64,000 bases of DNA from positions 3,256,501 to 3,320,500 of the forward strand of contig NZ_CP133605.1 in NCBI RefSeq assembly GCF_031199965.1, given 5' to 3'. Source of the DNA: Paenibacillus sp. D2_2. GTDB taxonomy: Bacteria; Bacillota; Bacilli; Paenibacillales; Paenibacillaceae. Positions 28,023-38,272 of the stretch are shown here, in pieces (the first letter of the stretch is position 1; every line of letters begins with the position of its first letter). A program made the translations under genes and the position numbers. Under the pieces are notes generated by a model, which worked only from the letters and a program-made list of their open reading frames with translations, was not told where the DNA came from and searched no databases.

Positions 28023-28787
28023 TTAATCTTCAGGATATTGCATAGCAAACGTATCTTTAACGATTTGCTCATCCGGATTGTTACGCAATTCGATAATTAT
28101 GTCAAAATCGTCATAATCATATTCCGAATGCTCGATAAATACATCCGGGTGCTCAATCACCTTCGTCGAAGGCATCTCCATAATTTGCTTGATTAGCTGG
28201 TTATGCTTCTCATTCGATCGCATTGTGCTTATAATTCCATCTATAATAAATACATGCAGTGGATTATTTTCCTCTTCAGAAAGCTGTGTCCGTATCGTCT
28301 GCCGTAGCAATGTGGAGGACACAAACGTCCAACGTTTCATTGCAGAGACGCTTCCGGCAATAATCGATTCCGTCTTGCCCACACGGGGCATTCCTTTGAG
28401 ACCAATCAATTGATGGCCTTCCTTCTTTAGCACTTCACCAAGAAAATCTACCAAAAGACCTAATTCCTCACGGCTGAACCGAAATGTCTTAAGGTCATCC
28501 GAATCCCGTTCAATATAGCGACCATGACGAACCGCCAGTAAATCAACCAGACGAGGGCTGCGAAGCGCGGTTACAGTTATGCTGTCGACCTTGGCCAGCA
28601 TTTTGCCAATCTGCTCAATCTTCTCATCGTCATCGCTTTCCAAGAGCAGCCCGCGTGTATCTCCTTCAACCCCGTTAATGGTCAAAATATTGACCTCCAG
28701 CATCCCGAGCATCGAGGCAATATCACCTAGTAAACCTGGACGGTTCTTATGTATTCTATACTCTAAATACCATTGTCTTTGACTCAT
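28023..28787 (-). CDS. ymfK: DUF3388 protein with ACT-like and P-loop parts (YmfK)
   Basis: 254 residues. The N-terminus (WYLEYRIHKNRPGLLGDIASMLGM) looks like an ACT domain, and GMPRVGKTES near residues 134-143 resembles a Walker A loop. The downstream part includes HVFIIDGIIS. The family is conserved beside rodZ and ymfJ in Bacillales but has no established function. Start ATG; no frameshift. A nucleotide-dependent regulatory role would be a guess. Confidence 0.85.
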   Translation of the reverse strand: MSQRQWYLEYRIHKNRPGLLGDIASMLGMLEVNILTINGVEGDTRGLLLESDDDEKIEQIGKMLAKVDSITVTALRSPRLVDLLAVRHGRYIERDSDDLKTFRFSREELGLLVDFLGEVLKKEGHQLIGLKGMPRVGKTESIIAGSVSAMKRWTFVSSTLLRQTIRTQLSEEENNPLHVFIIDGIISTMRSNEKHNQLIKQIMEMPSTKVIEHPDVFIEHSEYDYDDFDIIIELRNNPDEQIVKDTFAMQYPED

Positions 28788-28954
28788 TTAACAAACACCT
28801 TCTTATATTCCTTACAAACTACTCATTTTCGACAAAATCAATCAAATGTCCTGCCATTCACACATAAGTTGATACTTTTTCACTGAAACTTATAAAACAA
28901 TACGTGTCTAATAATAAAGAATATTTTTTTGAAAGGCAAGTAGTTGTAAAAAAT

Positions 28955-28987
28955 GGAGAAAAGCCCCCAGATTTCGGGAGCTTTCCA
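28955..28987 (-). terminator. Terminator after the DUF3243 gene
   Basis: GAAAGCTCCC and GGGGGCTTTTC stem, followed downstream by a T run on the minus-strand transcript. Confidence 0.75.
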
Positions 28988-28994
28988 GGGAATA

Positions 28995-29249
28995 CTATGC
29001 GTTTTTCTTTGCTAATTTAACCATCAGCCGAGCAATGGTCTTGCGCTCCGTCTCATCTCCGACATCCCAGAGTTCTTTTAGAGCACGGTTAGATTCATTC
29101 TGCGGGTCGACTTTATCCTCCAGAAATCCTCCGATTTCATAAGCAAGATTGGCGATAGCTTCCTCGCTAAAGCCTGCCTTCTCCGCATGCTGTACGCGTT
29201 CACCCAGGAATTTCTTCCATGTATTGAAATTTTTGAGTACTGTTGACAT
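28995..29249 (-). CDS. ymfJ: DUF3243 protein (YmfJ)
   Basis: An 84-residue helical acidic protein (MSTVLKNFNTWKKFLGERVQ), full length for DUF3243. AAGGAGGAGTTAAGT precedes the ATG. It sits between ymfI and ymfK, as in B. subtilis. Function not established. Confidence 0.88.
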   Translation of the reverse strand: MSTVLKNFNTWKKFLGERVQHAEKAGFSEEAIANLAYEIGGFLEDKVDPQNESNRALKELWDVGDETERKTIARLMVKLAKKNA

Positions 29250-29431
29250 ACTTAACTCCTCCTTGTGTCGCTAATTATAATCAACAGTCGTTAATATTCG
29301 TTATTCTCCACTCATTTATTCACTGTAGAACAAGCTATAAAAGTAAACTTAAGAAAGAACAGGGAATAGGCAGGCAATAGGGTTCACCCGGCTGCCTTCA
29401 TCCGTTCAATCATTAGTTCAACTTATCTAGA

Positions 29432-30197
29432 TTAGGTAACCCAGCCCCCATTAGGACTAATAATCTGACCAGTAATATAGCTCGATTCAGGCAAAGCGAG
29501 GAAGTACACTGAGAAGATATCTCCTCAGGGGCGGCTAGCCTCCCGACCGGTATATCCTCCTCAAGCTGCTTCAGTTCTTCGGCATCGAAGCGTTCCATCA
29601 TATCTGTCTTCACTGCTCCAGGAGCAACCGCATTAACGGTCACACCGGAAGGGGCTACTTCCTTGGCTAGCGCTTTTGTAAAAGCATTGACACCGCCTTT
29701 GGCCGCAGAATAGACGACCTCGCAAGAGCCCCCGGATATCCCCAAATTGAAGATACATTAATAATCCGCCCAAAGCGCTGTGAAATCATATAGGGTATGA
29801 AGGCCTGGCTCAATAGAAAGACACTTTTTAGATTAACATCCATGATCTCATCCCATTCTGACTCCTCTACATCAGTCAATAGTCCATAATGGGAAATACC
29901 CGCATTGTTAACGAGAATATCCGGATGAAGCCCATAGCTCTCGAGTCTTTCCTTCATCCGCTCAATCTCAGCCTTATTACGCAAATCTGCAGAGATGGTA
30001 TGTACCTTCGCCCCCATCTCCATACATTTTCTAGCTATCTCATTAGCCGCTTCATGTGAGTTCAGATAATGAATCACTACATTCATCCCCACCGACGCGA
30101 ACCGGAGCGCAATTTGCGCTCCGATTCCGCGGCTGGCCCCCGTAACGAGAACCGTCATATCCCCAATGTTTTTCTCGCTCCCATGTTGTACTGTCAT
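29432..30197 (-). CDS. ymfI: SDR-family oxidoreductase YmfI (EF-P 5-aminopentanone reductase type; frameshifted in this sequence)
   Basis: A short-chain dehydrogenase/reductase with NAD(P) motif VTGASRGIGAQIALRFA, NNAG at ILVNNAGISHYG and catalytic YSAAKGG. In B. subtilis YmfI reduces 5-aminopentanone on EF-P. Two indels interrupt it: TTTGGGGATATCC (29740-29743) lacks one G to read SSIWGISGGSCEVVYSAAKGG, and near 29510 one base is missing before VYFLALPESSYITGQIISPN. The corrected stop is at 29432; the printed frame would run on to 29413. It follows ymfH closely. Confidence 0.87.
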
Positions 30198-30198
30198 A

Positions 30199-31479
30199 TT
30201 ACGGGCTCACCACTAGCGATACGGCTAATTGATTCCAGTCAATATGTTCACGTAGACGCGCATTGACATTGTCCAATGTCAATGACTCATAGATCGGCAG
30301 CACTTTGAATAGATCTCCGCCCCGGAACTTATATCTTGTAAATTCATGAGCAATATTCTCCGGATAATTAAGCATACGTAGGTATCCGCCGATTTTCTTG
30401 TTTTTGGCTCGTTCGAAATCCTCCGCCCGGAATCCACTTGACTTGACTGCTTCAATCTCGTTCTTGATAACTTCCAGTAATTGATCAGGATCTTTCGTAT
30501 CCCCGCCAATCGCTGAGAAACAGTAATGCGGATTACTGTTATATTCATAAGAGAAGCCATCCGAAATTAAATCCATATCATACAGCTTCTGATAAATCTT
30601 TGTACTTGACCCAAGCAACAGGTCCATAGCCAGTTTCGTTGTCAAATCCCGGCGGAGCAGCTCTTCACCCGAGAATCCAAGCTTACTCTCTTTGAACCCG
30701 AACAAACATTTAGGAAGGGATACAGGAAGTTTAGAAACTTTACGAGCCTGGTGTACAGCAGTTGGTTCTTGTTCGAACAAACGTTCAATCGCACCCTGAG
30801 GCTTATAGTCCTTACCTGCCTGATTATCCCGAATCAATTGGAATACCGCTTCAGGATCAACACCACCCACAATGAACAACAGCATATTACTTGGATGGTA
30901 GAAGGCATTATAACAAGTGTATAGTGTCTCCTTCGTAATCGTAGAGATCGATTCTACCGTTCCAGCAATATCTATGCGAACCGGGTGTACGGCGTACATA
31001 GCTTCAATTAATCCGAAATAGACACGCCAATCCGGATTATCTCCATACATATCGATTTCCTGGCCGATAATCCCTTTTTCCTTCTCCACATTCTGATCTG
31101 TGAAATAGGGATGCTGCACGAAGTTCACAAGTGTCTCCAAATTGTCCATAATGTTCTCCGTTGCTGAGAACAAATATACTGTCTGGTCAAAGCTTGTAAA
31201 TGCGTTCGCCGAAGCCCCCTGCATAGCAAATTTAGTGAAAATATCACCTTCTGGCTCCTCGAACATCTTATGTTCAAGAAAATGAGCTATACCGTCTGGT
31301 ACAGATATTTCTGGCTCGCCTTCCACTTTGAAATGGTTGTCGATCGAACCGTACTTCGTAGAGAAGGTGGCATAAGTTTTTTGAAATCCGGGCTTAGGAA
31401 GAACATATACCTGCAAACCGTTGCTCATCGTCTCGTGATATAAGGTCTCCTGCAATCGATCATAAGTGATAGCTTCCAC
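30199..31479 (-). CDS. ymfH: M16-family peptidase YmfH (active partner)
   Basis: A 426-residue zinc peptidase of the pitrilysin/M16 family with intact HFLEHKMFE (HxxEH inverted zinc motif near residues 67-75) and the distal glutamate region. In B. subtilis it is connected to EF-P 5-aminopentanol modification. The GTG start is eight bases after GGAGGGATAACCG. Its partner ymfF, three bases upstream, lacks the zinc motif, giving the usual active/inactive pair. Confidence 0.92.
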   Translation of the reverse strand: MEAITYDRLQETLYHETMSNGLQVYVLPKPGFQKTYATFSTKYGSIDNHFKVEGEPEISVPDGIAHFLEHKMFEEPEGDIFTKFAMQGASANAFTSFDQTVYLFSATENIMDNLETLVNFVQHPYFTDQNVEKEKGIIGQEIDMYGDNPDWRVYFGLIEAMYAVHPVRIDIAGTVESISTITKETLYTCYNAFYHPSNMLLFIVGGVDPEAVFQLIRDNQAGKDYKPQGAIERLFEQEPTAVHQARKVSKLPVSLPKCLFGFKESKLGFSGEELLRRDLTTKLAMDLLLGSSTKIYQKLYDMDLISDGFSYEYNSNPHYCFSAIGGDTKDPDQLLEVIKNEIEAVKSSGFRAEDFERAKNKKIGGYLRMLNYPENIAHEFTRYKFRGGDLFKVLPIYESLTLDNVNARLREHIDWNQLAVSLVVSP

Positions 31480-31482
31480 CGG

Positions 31483-32763
31483 TTATCCCTCCTTCTGCCC
31501 TGTTAAAAAGTATATCGTGTCAAGGCGAACCGTTTTGGCCACTTCTACAACATCGGCTGGTTGCACCTGTTCTACCTCACTCAGCAATTGCTCCACCGGA
31601 CGATCCTTACCGGACAGAATCCGGTTGAAATCATAAGCGATCATCTCGAACGCAGAATCCTGCATTTCTAGCAGGCTATTGCGGATCATTGCCTTAGTCT
31701 GTGTCATCTCCAGTTCGCTAATCTCCCCAGCCTTCAAGCTGGCTAACTGCGCCTTGATAATGTCTAGCGCTTTTTCATAGTTGGCGATCTCAATACCGGA
31801 TTGAATTCCGACCATACCTTTGTGACCGTCAAATCTTGAAGCTGCATAATAGGCTAGACTTTCCTTCTCACGCACATTTACGAACAGCTTGGAATGCGGG
31901 TAACTGCCGAGAATTCCGTTATACAGCAGTGCAGCCGCATATCTTTCATCTCCGTAGGTAATTTCAGTACGAAGTCCAAGATTAAGCTTACCCTGGTTCA
32001 CATCAAATTTCTCAGTAACTGTCCGTGGTTCGCCAGTGGTGGGCTTAACCTGCTCTGGCTCATAACCTGGAGAAGCGGTGCGATTCAATTGAAAATGACG
32101 CTTAACCAGTTCCTCGACCTCAGCAAGTGTCGTATCCCCCACAACATATAAATCAAGGCTAGCGTTCTTAAGCCATTCCTCATAGGCCATATACAGTGAT
32201 TCAGGTGTAATTTGATCGAGATCACTGCGTTCACCGAGTGGATGAAGCCTATAATTATCATTTCGGAACATTTCCTCGATACAGCGCTCGACGGCATAAC
32301 GCATTTTGTCGTTAATAATAGCCTCGAGCTTCTTGCGCACATTTTCTCGTTCCGAAGCGACATAGGATGAACGGAAAGCGTTCGCCTCAGTAACCGGCTT
32401 CGTCACGACTTCACCAAGAAATTCAAAGCTCTGAGATAAGAGCGACTGCTCGCTCTGGACAAAGGAATCATTTATCGTATCCATCCGAAACTGCACAATC
32501 TGATAATTACCACGTTTATATACATCAAAACCGAAACCAGCGCCGTACAAGCGCTCCAATTGCTCTCTGAACTCTATCGTCTCCGGGTACGAAGTGGTAC
32601 CGCGCCGGAGCACAAACGGAGTTAGAGCTGTCGCAGTAACCGTCTCTCTGGAAAGCGGAATTCCTGCATAGAGAGAGACAGCAAACGTCTTGAATCTTTT
32701 AGTCGGCATAACGTGAATCCGGATCTGGCCCACGCTGCCCCGTTCAAAAATCATCTTGTTCAA
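31483..32763 (-). CDS. ymfF: M16-family protein YmfF (non-catalytic partner)
   Basis: About 426 residues with the M16 fold. The position of HxxEH reads LRRGTTSYPE (residues ~50-60), so the zinc ligands are missing and it is presumed inactive. R/Y-containing SYPHSKLFVNVREKESLAYYAASR is the M16 C-domain motif. The TTG start at 32763 is eight bases from AAAGGAG; other in-frame starts (TTG 32769, ATG 32754) are possible. It probably heterodimerises with YmfH. Confidence 0.88.
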   Translation of the reverse strand: MNKMIFERGSVGQIRIHVMPTKRFKTFAVSLYAGIPLSRETVTATALTPFVLRRGTTSYPETIEFREQLERLYGAGFGFDVYKRGNYQIVQFRMDTINDSFVQSEQSLLSQSFEFLGEVVTKPVTEANAFRSSYVASERENVRKKLEAIINDKMRYAVERCIEEMFRNDNYRLHPLGERSDLDQITPESLYMAYEEWLKNASLDLYVVGDTTLAEVEELVKRHFQLNRTASPGYEPEQVKPTTGEPRTVTEKFDVNQGKLNLGLRTEITYGDERYAAALLYNGILGSYPHSKLFVNVREKESLAYYAASRFDGHKGMVGIQSGIEIANYEKALDIIKAQLASLKAGEISELEMTQTKAMIRNSLLEMQDSAFEMIAYDFNRILSGKDRPVEQLLSEVEQVQPADVVEVAKTVRLDTIYFLTGQKEG

Positions 32764-32790
32764 GACCAAAACTCCTTTACGAAAGACTTA

Positions 32791-32977
32791 AAGTGCGTGT
32801 TCAAAAAGATCGGTTTTCAGCACCGAGAAGGTTGGATGAAGCTAGGGTCTGAAGAGCGGAGCGTACGTAGTGGGTACGTGACACCGGAAGACCCGGCTGA
32901 ATTCAAGATTCGATGCCGAATTAGCTCTCAGTGTTACTTCGTGATCAAAAGCGGACTTTTTGAACAACCTCTTAAAT
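32791..32977 (+). repeat. Full-length copy A of the TGTTCAAAAAG intergenic repeat
   Basis: About 187 bases from AAGTGCGTGTTCAAAAAG to CTTTTTGAACAACCTCTTA. The ends are inverted repeats (TGTTCAAAAAG), and CTTAAA is found on both flanks as a possible target duplication. The interior has CGTAC...GTACG and ATTCGAT-like hairpins and no reading frame common to all copies. Copies B and C are about 85-90% similar by eye. The rest of the 32764-33131 gap holds nothing recognisable. Confidence 0.85.
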
Positions 32978-33131
32978 ACAAACAATGCATTGTTCTAACC
33001 ATTCATGGACTTGCTTCGTAATTAAAGCGAGTTCCACTAATGTAACAATGAAATCAGTTCCATTCTATACCATTAGAAAGGAAAGAAGCAACCGCCCATC
33101 AAGCAAGCGGCTGCTCTCTAATCAGATCTAT

Positions 33132-33962
33132 TTACATGCAGAAAATATGTTTTCCAATCGTCTTGACCTGCGGTCTAGTCCAAATCCATTTTGAAGTCGC
33201 CGTCTCTGGGTTAAAGTAATAGAGGCAACCTCCTGAAGGATCCCAACCATTCAATGCTTGTTGAACCGCCTTCTTGGCATTTTCGTTCGGAGTCAACCAG
33301 ATTTGCCCGTCAGCAACCGCTGTAAAGGCCCCCGGCTGGAATATAACTCCTGAGACTGTGTTCGGGAAGCTTGGCGATTTAACCCGGTTCAGAATAACGG
33401 CTGCAACCGCAACTTGACCCTCAAATGGCTCACCGCGCGATTCACCATACACCGCATTAGCCATAATATTCAGATCATTTTGCGAGAGTCCCATCGCATT
33501 AGAAGGTGATAGGTCCTCACTTTCAGTCTTGCCTTTTTCCGGCTCCTTCGCTGGGGTCTTTGCTGTCTCTTTGCCTGTTCCCTGATTGGATTCCATTCCC
33601 GGCTTCCATTGCTTGGTTGCTTTCCATAGCATAAGCTTCGTTTTCGGACCTGCTAAACCATCCACCTTGAGTCCGAACTCAGATTGGAACCATTTTAAAG
33701 AATCCCGGGTTTTCGGTCCAAAACGATGGTCGATCTTCCCGTAATAAAAACCTAAAAAAGCCAGACGGCCTTGAAGCTCGTATACATCCTGTCCAAATGC
33801 GCCATAAGTGATAACCTGCTCGCTGAATACAGGTACGGCCAGCTCAGGGACCTCTTGATTTGTGTTTACATCGTTGTTCTGGATCAAGTGATATATCCCA
33901 AACCCGAGGCCGAACAAAAGCAGCACTAAACCGGCAGCATACCATATTTTCGCTTTTATCAT
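33132..33962 (-). CDS. sleB: Spore cortex-lytic enzyme SleB
   Basis: A lytic transglycosylase acting on muramic-delta-lactam cortex during germination. From the ATG at 33962 there is a membrane/signal helix (AGLVLLLFGLGFGIYHLI), a peptidoglycan-binding repeat (VYELQGRLAFLGFYYGKIDH), a Lys/Glu/Pro linker and the SleB catalytic domain (MANAVYGESRGEPFEGQVAV, with the GESRGE glutamate). The end matches SleB (WIWTRPQVKTIGKHIFCM). It is adjacent to spoIIIE. Its usual partner ypeB is not next to it here. Note the longer upstream open frame has no ribosome site. Confidence 0.88.
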   Translation of the reverse strand: MIKAKIWYAAGLVLLLFGLGFGIYHLIQNNDVNTNQEVPELAVPVFSEQVITYGAFGQDVYELQGRLAFLGFYYGKIDHRFGPKTRDSLKWFQSEFGLKVDGLAGPKTKLMLWKATKQWKPGMESNQGTGKETAKTPAKEPEKGKTESEDLSPSNAMGLSQNDLNIMANAVYGESRGEPFEGQVAVAAVILNRVKSPSFPNTVSGVIFQPGAFTAVADGQIWLTPNENAKKAVQQALNGWDPSGGCLYYFNPETATSKWIWTRPQVKTIGKHIFCM

Positions 33963-34076
33963 TCGTTTAGCTCTACCTTTCTGTTGTGGATTAACATGGA
34001 TGGTTGACTTTAGTATGACAAGCCCGACCACTTCCTATGCACTCCAAAAAAGGCAGTAACGAATGCGATTTTGTAA

Positions 34077-36743
34077 CTAAGATGAAATCTTGTTATTCAT
34101 TTTGTATTGCTCCATCGTAAGTAGAACCTCACGTGGTTTACTTCCTTCATAAGGACCCACGATCCCCCGTGCTTCCATCGAATCGATCAATCTCGCAGCC
34201 CGGGTATAACCGACGCGCATACGCCGCTGCAAGAGCGACACCGAGGCCTGCTTTGCCTCAAGTACAATCTGTACCGCTTGATCATACAATTCATCAAGGA
34301 CCTCTTCCGGCTCTGTCGACTCCTCATCGATTTCCGGAACAAGGCTCTCATCATATTCTGCTTGGCCTTGACTCCTTACATAAGAGACGATAGTCTCTAC
34401 CTCTTGATCGCTCATGAATGCCCCTTGAACACGAGTTGGCTTCGACGCGCCCATTGGCATATACAGCATATCGCCGCGACCGAGCAACTTCTCGGCACCA
34501 GCCATGTCCAGAATGGTCCTGGAATCGACCTGCGAAGAGACACCGAAGGCAATACGCGACGGAATATTCGCCTTAATAACTCCAGTGATAACGTCAACAG
34601 AAGGCCGTTGTGTGGCGATAATTAAGTGAATGCCCGCAGCACGGGCCATTTGGGCGAGACGTGCAATCGCGTCCTCTACATCGTGCGCAGCAACCATCAT
34701 CAGATCGGCAAGCTCGTCCACGATGACAACGATATACGGTAAAATTGCTTCAGGATTCTCCTGCATCATTTGGTTATAACCTTCAATATTGCGTGCCCCT
34801 GATTTGGAGAACAGCTCGTAACGCTTCTCCATCTCAACGACGATCTTCTTCAATGCTAGCGAAGCACGGCGCGGATCGGTAACAACCGGAGTGAGCAAAT
34901 GCGGAATACCGTTATAGACATTAAGCTCAACCATCTTAGGATCGACCATCATGAATTTAACTTCATCCGGCTTGGCTTTGTAAAGAATACTCGTAATAAT
35001 CCCATTTATACAGACCGATTTACCTGAGCCTGTAGCTCCGGCTACGAGCAAGTGTGGCATTTTGGCCAGATTGCCGACAATGGTCTGTCCCGAGATATCT
35101 CGACCAAAAGCAATGGTCAGTCTAGCCTCCGAATTCGTAAAGGTTGGCGTCTCCATAACTTCACGCATCGTAACAATAGATACTTCATTATTCGGTACTT
35201 CAATACCGATAGCAGACTTCCCTGGGATCGGCGCTTCCATACGAATATCTTTGGCCGCAAGTGCTAGGGCTATATCGTCGGTCAGATTGACGATACGACT
35301 TACTTTAACGCCGATATCCGGCTGAACCTCATAACGAGTTACCGCTGGCCCTCTTACCACCTCAAGCACGCGTGCACGCACCCCAAAGCTCTCCAACGTA
35401 GCTTCAAGTTTGCGGGCTGTTTGCATATAATCCGCTTGATCACCGGCCTTGCCTGATCCTGCAGGCTTCGACAACAAGCGGAACGGAGGCAGTTTATACG
35501 GCTTTGGTGCAGGCTTAGGCGGTGCAATCGGGGCATCCTGCTCTGCATTATTTTCATCGGAGGAAGCATCTGTTTTAATCACAGAGTCATTTCCTTCCAA
35601 GTTTGCTGCTTCATCCATAGAGTTCTCTTCATCAAGCGTGTCAGGCACAGCCTCCTGTTCTTCAGACCAGGTCGGCCCGTTATCAAGACTTTCTAATCCA
35701 TCCTCTATGTCTTCATCCTCATCTTGCAGACGAGTCTCCCGCTGAATATTGTCAAAGAAATCACGGATGATTGGCCCTCTCTCCTCTGCAGAAAATTCCC
35801 CGCTCTGATGGCCTTCATATTTCAATTCATTCCAGTTAATACCTTGAGTCGCTTGAGTCGGTTCCGATTCAAGCGGTTCTATCTGATGATCCTCATCTAT
35901 GTAATCCTTGTGCGCAACCTCAGCCTTGTCTGCAGGGCCTGCCTTATAACCAAATAACTGGAAAAATACCGGTTTTTTCTTAGGTTGAGACTGTTGTACA
36001 TCCTCAGCCAGATCTGCTCCGTATTCTTCTTCATCTTCCTCCTGCAAAACCACTACTGGCTTAGCCTCACGTCTATTTCTGTTCTTCACGGGAACAGGAC
36101 GTAGCATACGTACTTTCTCACTCATCTGTTTGCCGAGTTCCCCTAATCTGTCACGCAACAGACGAACAATGTCCACAATGGATAATCCAGTAATCAGCAT
36201 AAAGCTGATCGCCAGCATCACGATCATAATCAGTGTGGCTCCGGCCATACCAAACAAGGAATAAAGCAACGCGAATTCAATGCCACCGACATACCCTCCG
36301 CTGATATTCAAGTTCAGCATGCTGAAACCCATATCAATCGCTGACGGCTGGAACAGTGAGGTTCGCAAATCGGTATGGATCTGATGTAGAATGTTACCGA
36401 AGGTGAGCGGAACAACTGGCTCTAGTCTTTGCTGCATGGATATCAGTGTACTCATTAGAACAAGCGCAAGGACAGCAAGAAGGCCCCCGCTGCGTCTTGT
36501 TGTCCAGCGGGATGGCCATTTGCGATTGATCATTACAGCTAGTCCAACATAAATGCCTATTAAAGGAATCACGAAATAGAACTTACCCAGTAAAAGAGCC
36601 GACATTTTGGATAATGTTCTCCCCACTGCGGCTTCGCCAGATAGGGCTATTATTGATAGTGTAATCAGGATGATCCCATAGATTTCATATTTTAGTAAGC
36701 TGCCCAGAGCAGCAGTCTTCTTCTTCTTCCGTTTCTTTGCCAA
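34077..36743 (-). CDS. spoIIIE: DNA translocase FtsK/SpoIIIE
   Basis: Septal DNA pump used in sporulation and chromosome segregation. About four membrane helices in the first 190 residues are followed by a long acidic linker. The motor carries Walker A GATGSGKS near residue 568 and Walker [14 protein letters not shown], then the gamma DNA-reading domain ([22 protein letters not shown]). 888 residues, uninterrupted. The TTG start follows GGGGGGTG. The acidic linker ([14 protein letters not shown]...) is longer than in B. subtilis. Confidence 0.95.
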   Translation of the reverse strand: MAKKRKKKKTAALGSLLKYEIYGIILITLSIIALSGEAAVGRTLSKMSALLLGKFYFVIPLIGIYVGLAVMINRKWPSRWTTRRSGGLLAVLALVLMSTLISMQQRLEPVVPLTFGNILHQIHTDLRTSLFQPSAIDMGFSMLNLNISGGYVGGIEFALLYSLFGMAGATLIMIVMLAISFMLITGLSIVDIVRLLRDRLGELGKQMSEKVRMLRPVPVKNRNRREAKPVVVLQEEDEEEYGADLAEDVQQSQPKKKPVFFQLFGYKAGPADKAEVAHKDYIDEDHQIEPLESEPTQATQGINWNELKYEGHQSGEFSAEERGPIIRDFFDNIQRETRLQDEDEDIEDGLESLDNGPTWSEEQEAVPDTLDEENSMDEAANLEGNDSVIKTDASSDENNAEQDAPIAPPKPAPKPYKLPPFRLLSKPAGSGKAGDQADYMQTARKLEATLESFGVRARVLEVVRGPAVTRYEVQPDIGVKVSRIVNLTDDIALALAAKDIRMEAPIPGKSAIGIEVPNNEVSIVTMREVMETPTFTNSEARLTIAFGRDISGQTIVGNLAKMPHLLVAGATGSGKSVCINGIITSILYKAKPDEVKFMMVDPKMVELNVYNGIPHLLTPVVTDPRRASLALKKIVVEMEKRYELFSKSGARNIEGYNQMMQENPEAILPYIVVIVDELADLMMVAAHDVEDAIARLAQMARAAGIHLIIATQRPSVDVITGVIKANIPSRIAFGVSSQVDSRTILDMAGAEKLLGRGDMLYMPMGASKPTRVQGAFMSDQEVETIVSYVRSQGQAEYDESLVPEIDEESTEPEEVLDELYDQAVQIVLEAKQASVSLLQRRMRVGYTRAARLIDSMEARGIVGPYEGSKPREVLLTMEQYKMNNKISS

Positions 36744-36807
36744 AACAGGAACACCCCCCGGATGAATATTATACCATATCCACCGGGTAATACCGCTACC
36801 TTTACTT

Positions 36808-36990
36808 TTAGAGGTAGTTCAAAAAACTACTTTTGATCACGAAGTAACACTAAGAGCATATTCGACATCGAATCTTGAATTCAGCCGGGTCTTCCGGTGC
36901 TCACGTACAAACTACGTACGCTCCGCTCCTCAGCCCCTAGCTTCATCCAACCTTCTCGGTGCTGAAAACTAGATTTTTGAACTTCCATTG
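36808..36990 (-). repeat. Full-length copy B of the TGTTCAAAAAG repeat (inverted)
   Basis: Same element as copy A in reverse orientation, from TTAGAGGTAGTTCAAAAAAC to TTTTTGAACTTCCATTG. The core includes GCTTCATCCAACCTTCTCGG and GCATATTCGACATCGAATCT. It lies just upstream of spoIIIE. Confidence 0.85.
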
Positions 36991-36994
36991 AAAT

Positions 36995-37066
36995 CAGGTA
37001 GTTCAAAAAACTACTTTCGATCACGAAGTAACACTAAGAGCATATTCGACATCGAATCTTGAATTG
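36995..37066 (-). repeat. Partial second copy adjacent to copy B
   Basis: Five bases after copy B the first ~70 bases of the element are repeated almost exactly (GGTAGTTCAAAAAACTACTT, then GATCACGAAGTAACACTAAG and GCATATTCGACATCGAATCT), ending abruptly before the CCGGGTC segment. It looks like a truncated tandem copy. Confidence 0.85.
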
Positions 37067-37079
37067 TTTTTTTATTTTA

Positions 37080-37295
37080 TCAACACTGGCATATATAAAA
37101 TTTGCTGCCCGGGGCGAGCAGTGGATTCAGATAATCTTCAAGATTACAACGCAGAAGTCTAATGATCGTTGCCCGGTTTCCCGGTTCCATTCGCACTTGC
37201 ATCAGCAAGCCTCCCATCTCGACTTCACTATACATCTGCTCAACCTCAGGCTGTGCCCAATACTCTTCTTCTGGAATAATCGTATAATGTGTCAT
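37080..37295 (-). CDS. YlzJ-like small protein
   Basis: 71 residues (MTHYTIIPEEEYWAQPEVEQ...), resembling the YlzJ family by its position between tepA and spoIIIE and by the M-x-x-Y-T-x-x-P start. AAGGAGGGGTGAAGC precedes the ATG. Function unknown. Confidence 0.75.
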   Translation of the reverse strand: MTHYTIIPEEEYWAQPEVEQMYSEVEMGGLLMQVRMEPGNRATIIRLLRCNLEDYLNPLLAPGSKFYICQC

Positions 37296-37365
37296 TGCTT
37301 CACCCCTCCTTCAGCGCTTTTCCTTCGAGAATCGATTAGACTGTTTAACTTGAGCAAGCCCTCTC

Positions 37366-38060
37366 CTATTCCCCTACTCCATCGATCAGACCATGTTTAA
37401 CCGCATCATTTCCTCCGACCGATGTTCCTATATCCCGATTAAGTTCCCCCGTCTTGAACATCAGCTCCTTAAACAATTGTTCGGTAATATTGGAGTGCGA
37501 CGTTACGAAGCGGACAACGCGCTCCTGCATTTTCTCAATGTATTCGAACGTTTGCGGCACACCAATGACAAGTCCCGTCATGCGGATCGGATGGATGGTC
37601 ATCGTCGCGCTCTCGGCAATCAGCGAGTAATTAGAAGCAACTGCGATCGGCACACCAATACTGTGCCCACCTCCAATAACGACCGTAACCGTCGGCTTCG
37701 TTAGCGAAGAGATCATTTCAGCGATAGCTAGCCCCGCTTCTACATCACCACCCACCGTATTTAAAATGATAAGCAAGCCTTCGATCTTCGGATTCTGCTC
37801 AGCTGCAACCAATTGTGGAATTAAGTGCTCATATTTCGTCGTCTTGTTCTGCGGTGGCAACACGAGATGACCTTCGATCTGACCGATAATGGTCAGGCAG
37901 TATATATTAGACTCCCCTGGTGTCGGCACGGTCGTCTGGCCCAGTTGCTGGATCATATCGGTAACATCGGGTTTGTCCCCCGGTACTGGCTCTTGTACCT
38001 CTGGCTTATCCCCGGCTCGGCCTCCTGCCCTACTAATAACTCATTATGTTTATGCATCAT
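37366..38060 (-). CDS. tepA: ClpP-fold protease TepA (frameshifted in this sequence)
   Basis: Translocation-enhancing protein/germination protease of the ClpP superfamily. Core motifs: [36 protein letters not shown] (presumed serine) and [18 protein letters not shown]. The N-terminal extension ([17 protein letters not shown]) is in another frame. One base added in the C4 run at 38010-38013 joins it as [20 protein letters not shown] to the rest. The ATG at 38060 follows AAGGTAAGG. The break is in a homopolymer and probably artificial. Confidence 0.87.
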
Positions 38061-38174
38061 GCACCTTACCTTCCGGCATTTAGCCTGTTATCTGACTTTT
38101 GTCCATGAAGGTAGTATGCCGATATTCTTCTAGGCTCTATACAGAAGTTCAGTCAGGAAACATTGAAACACCAA

Positions 38175-38227
38175 AAAGCCTCCCTCCCACGGGGAACCGT
38201 CCAATATTACCTTTGGGAGAGAGGCGA
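38175..38227 (-). terminator. Terminator after the RNase J gene
   Basis: GCCTCTCTCCC and GGGAGGGAGGC pair, followed by TTTTTGG in the minus-strand transcript. Confidence 0.8.
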
Positions 38228-38272
38228 CTGTGTGCCTAAAATCTTATTTAATTAGCTGCGTTCAAGCAGTAT

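Noticed and set aside
37059..37400. 113-residue plus-strand frame over ylzJ
   Set aside because: Antisense to the ylzJ-like gene, which has a strong ribosome site and the expected position.
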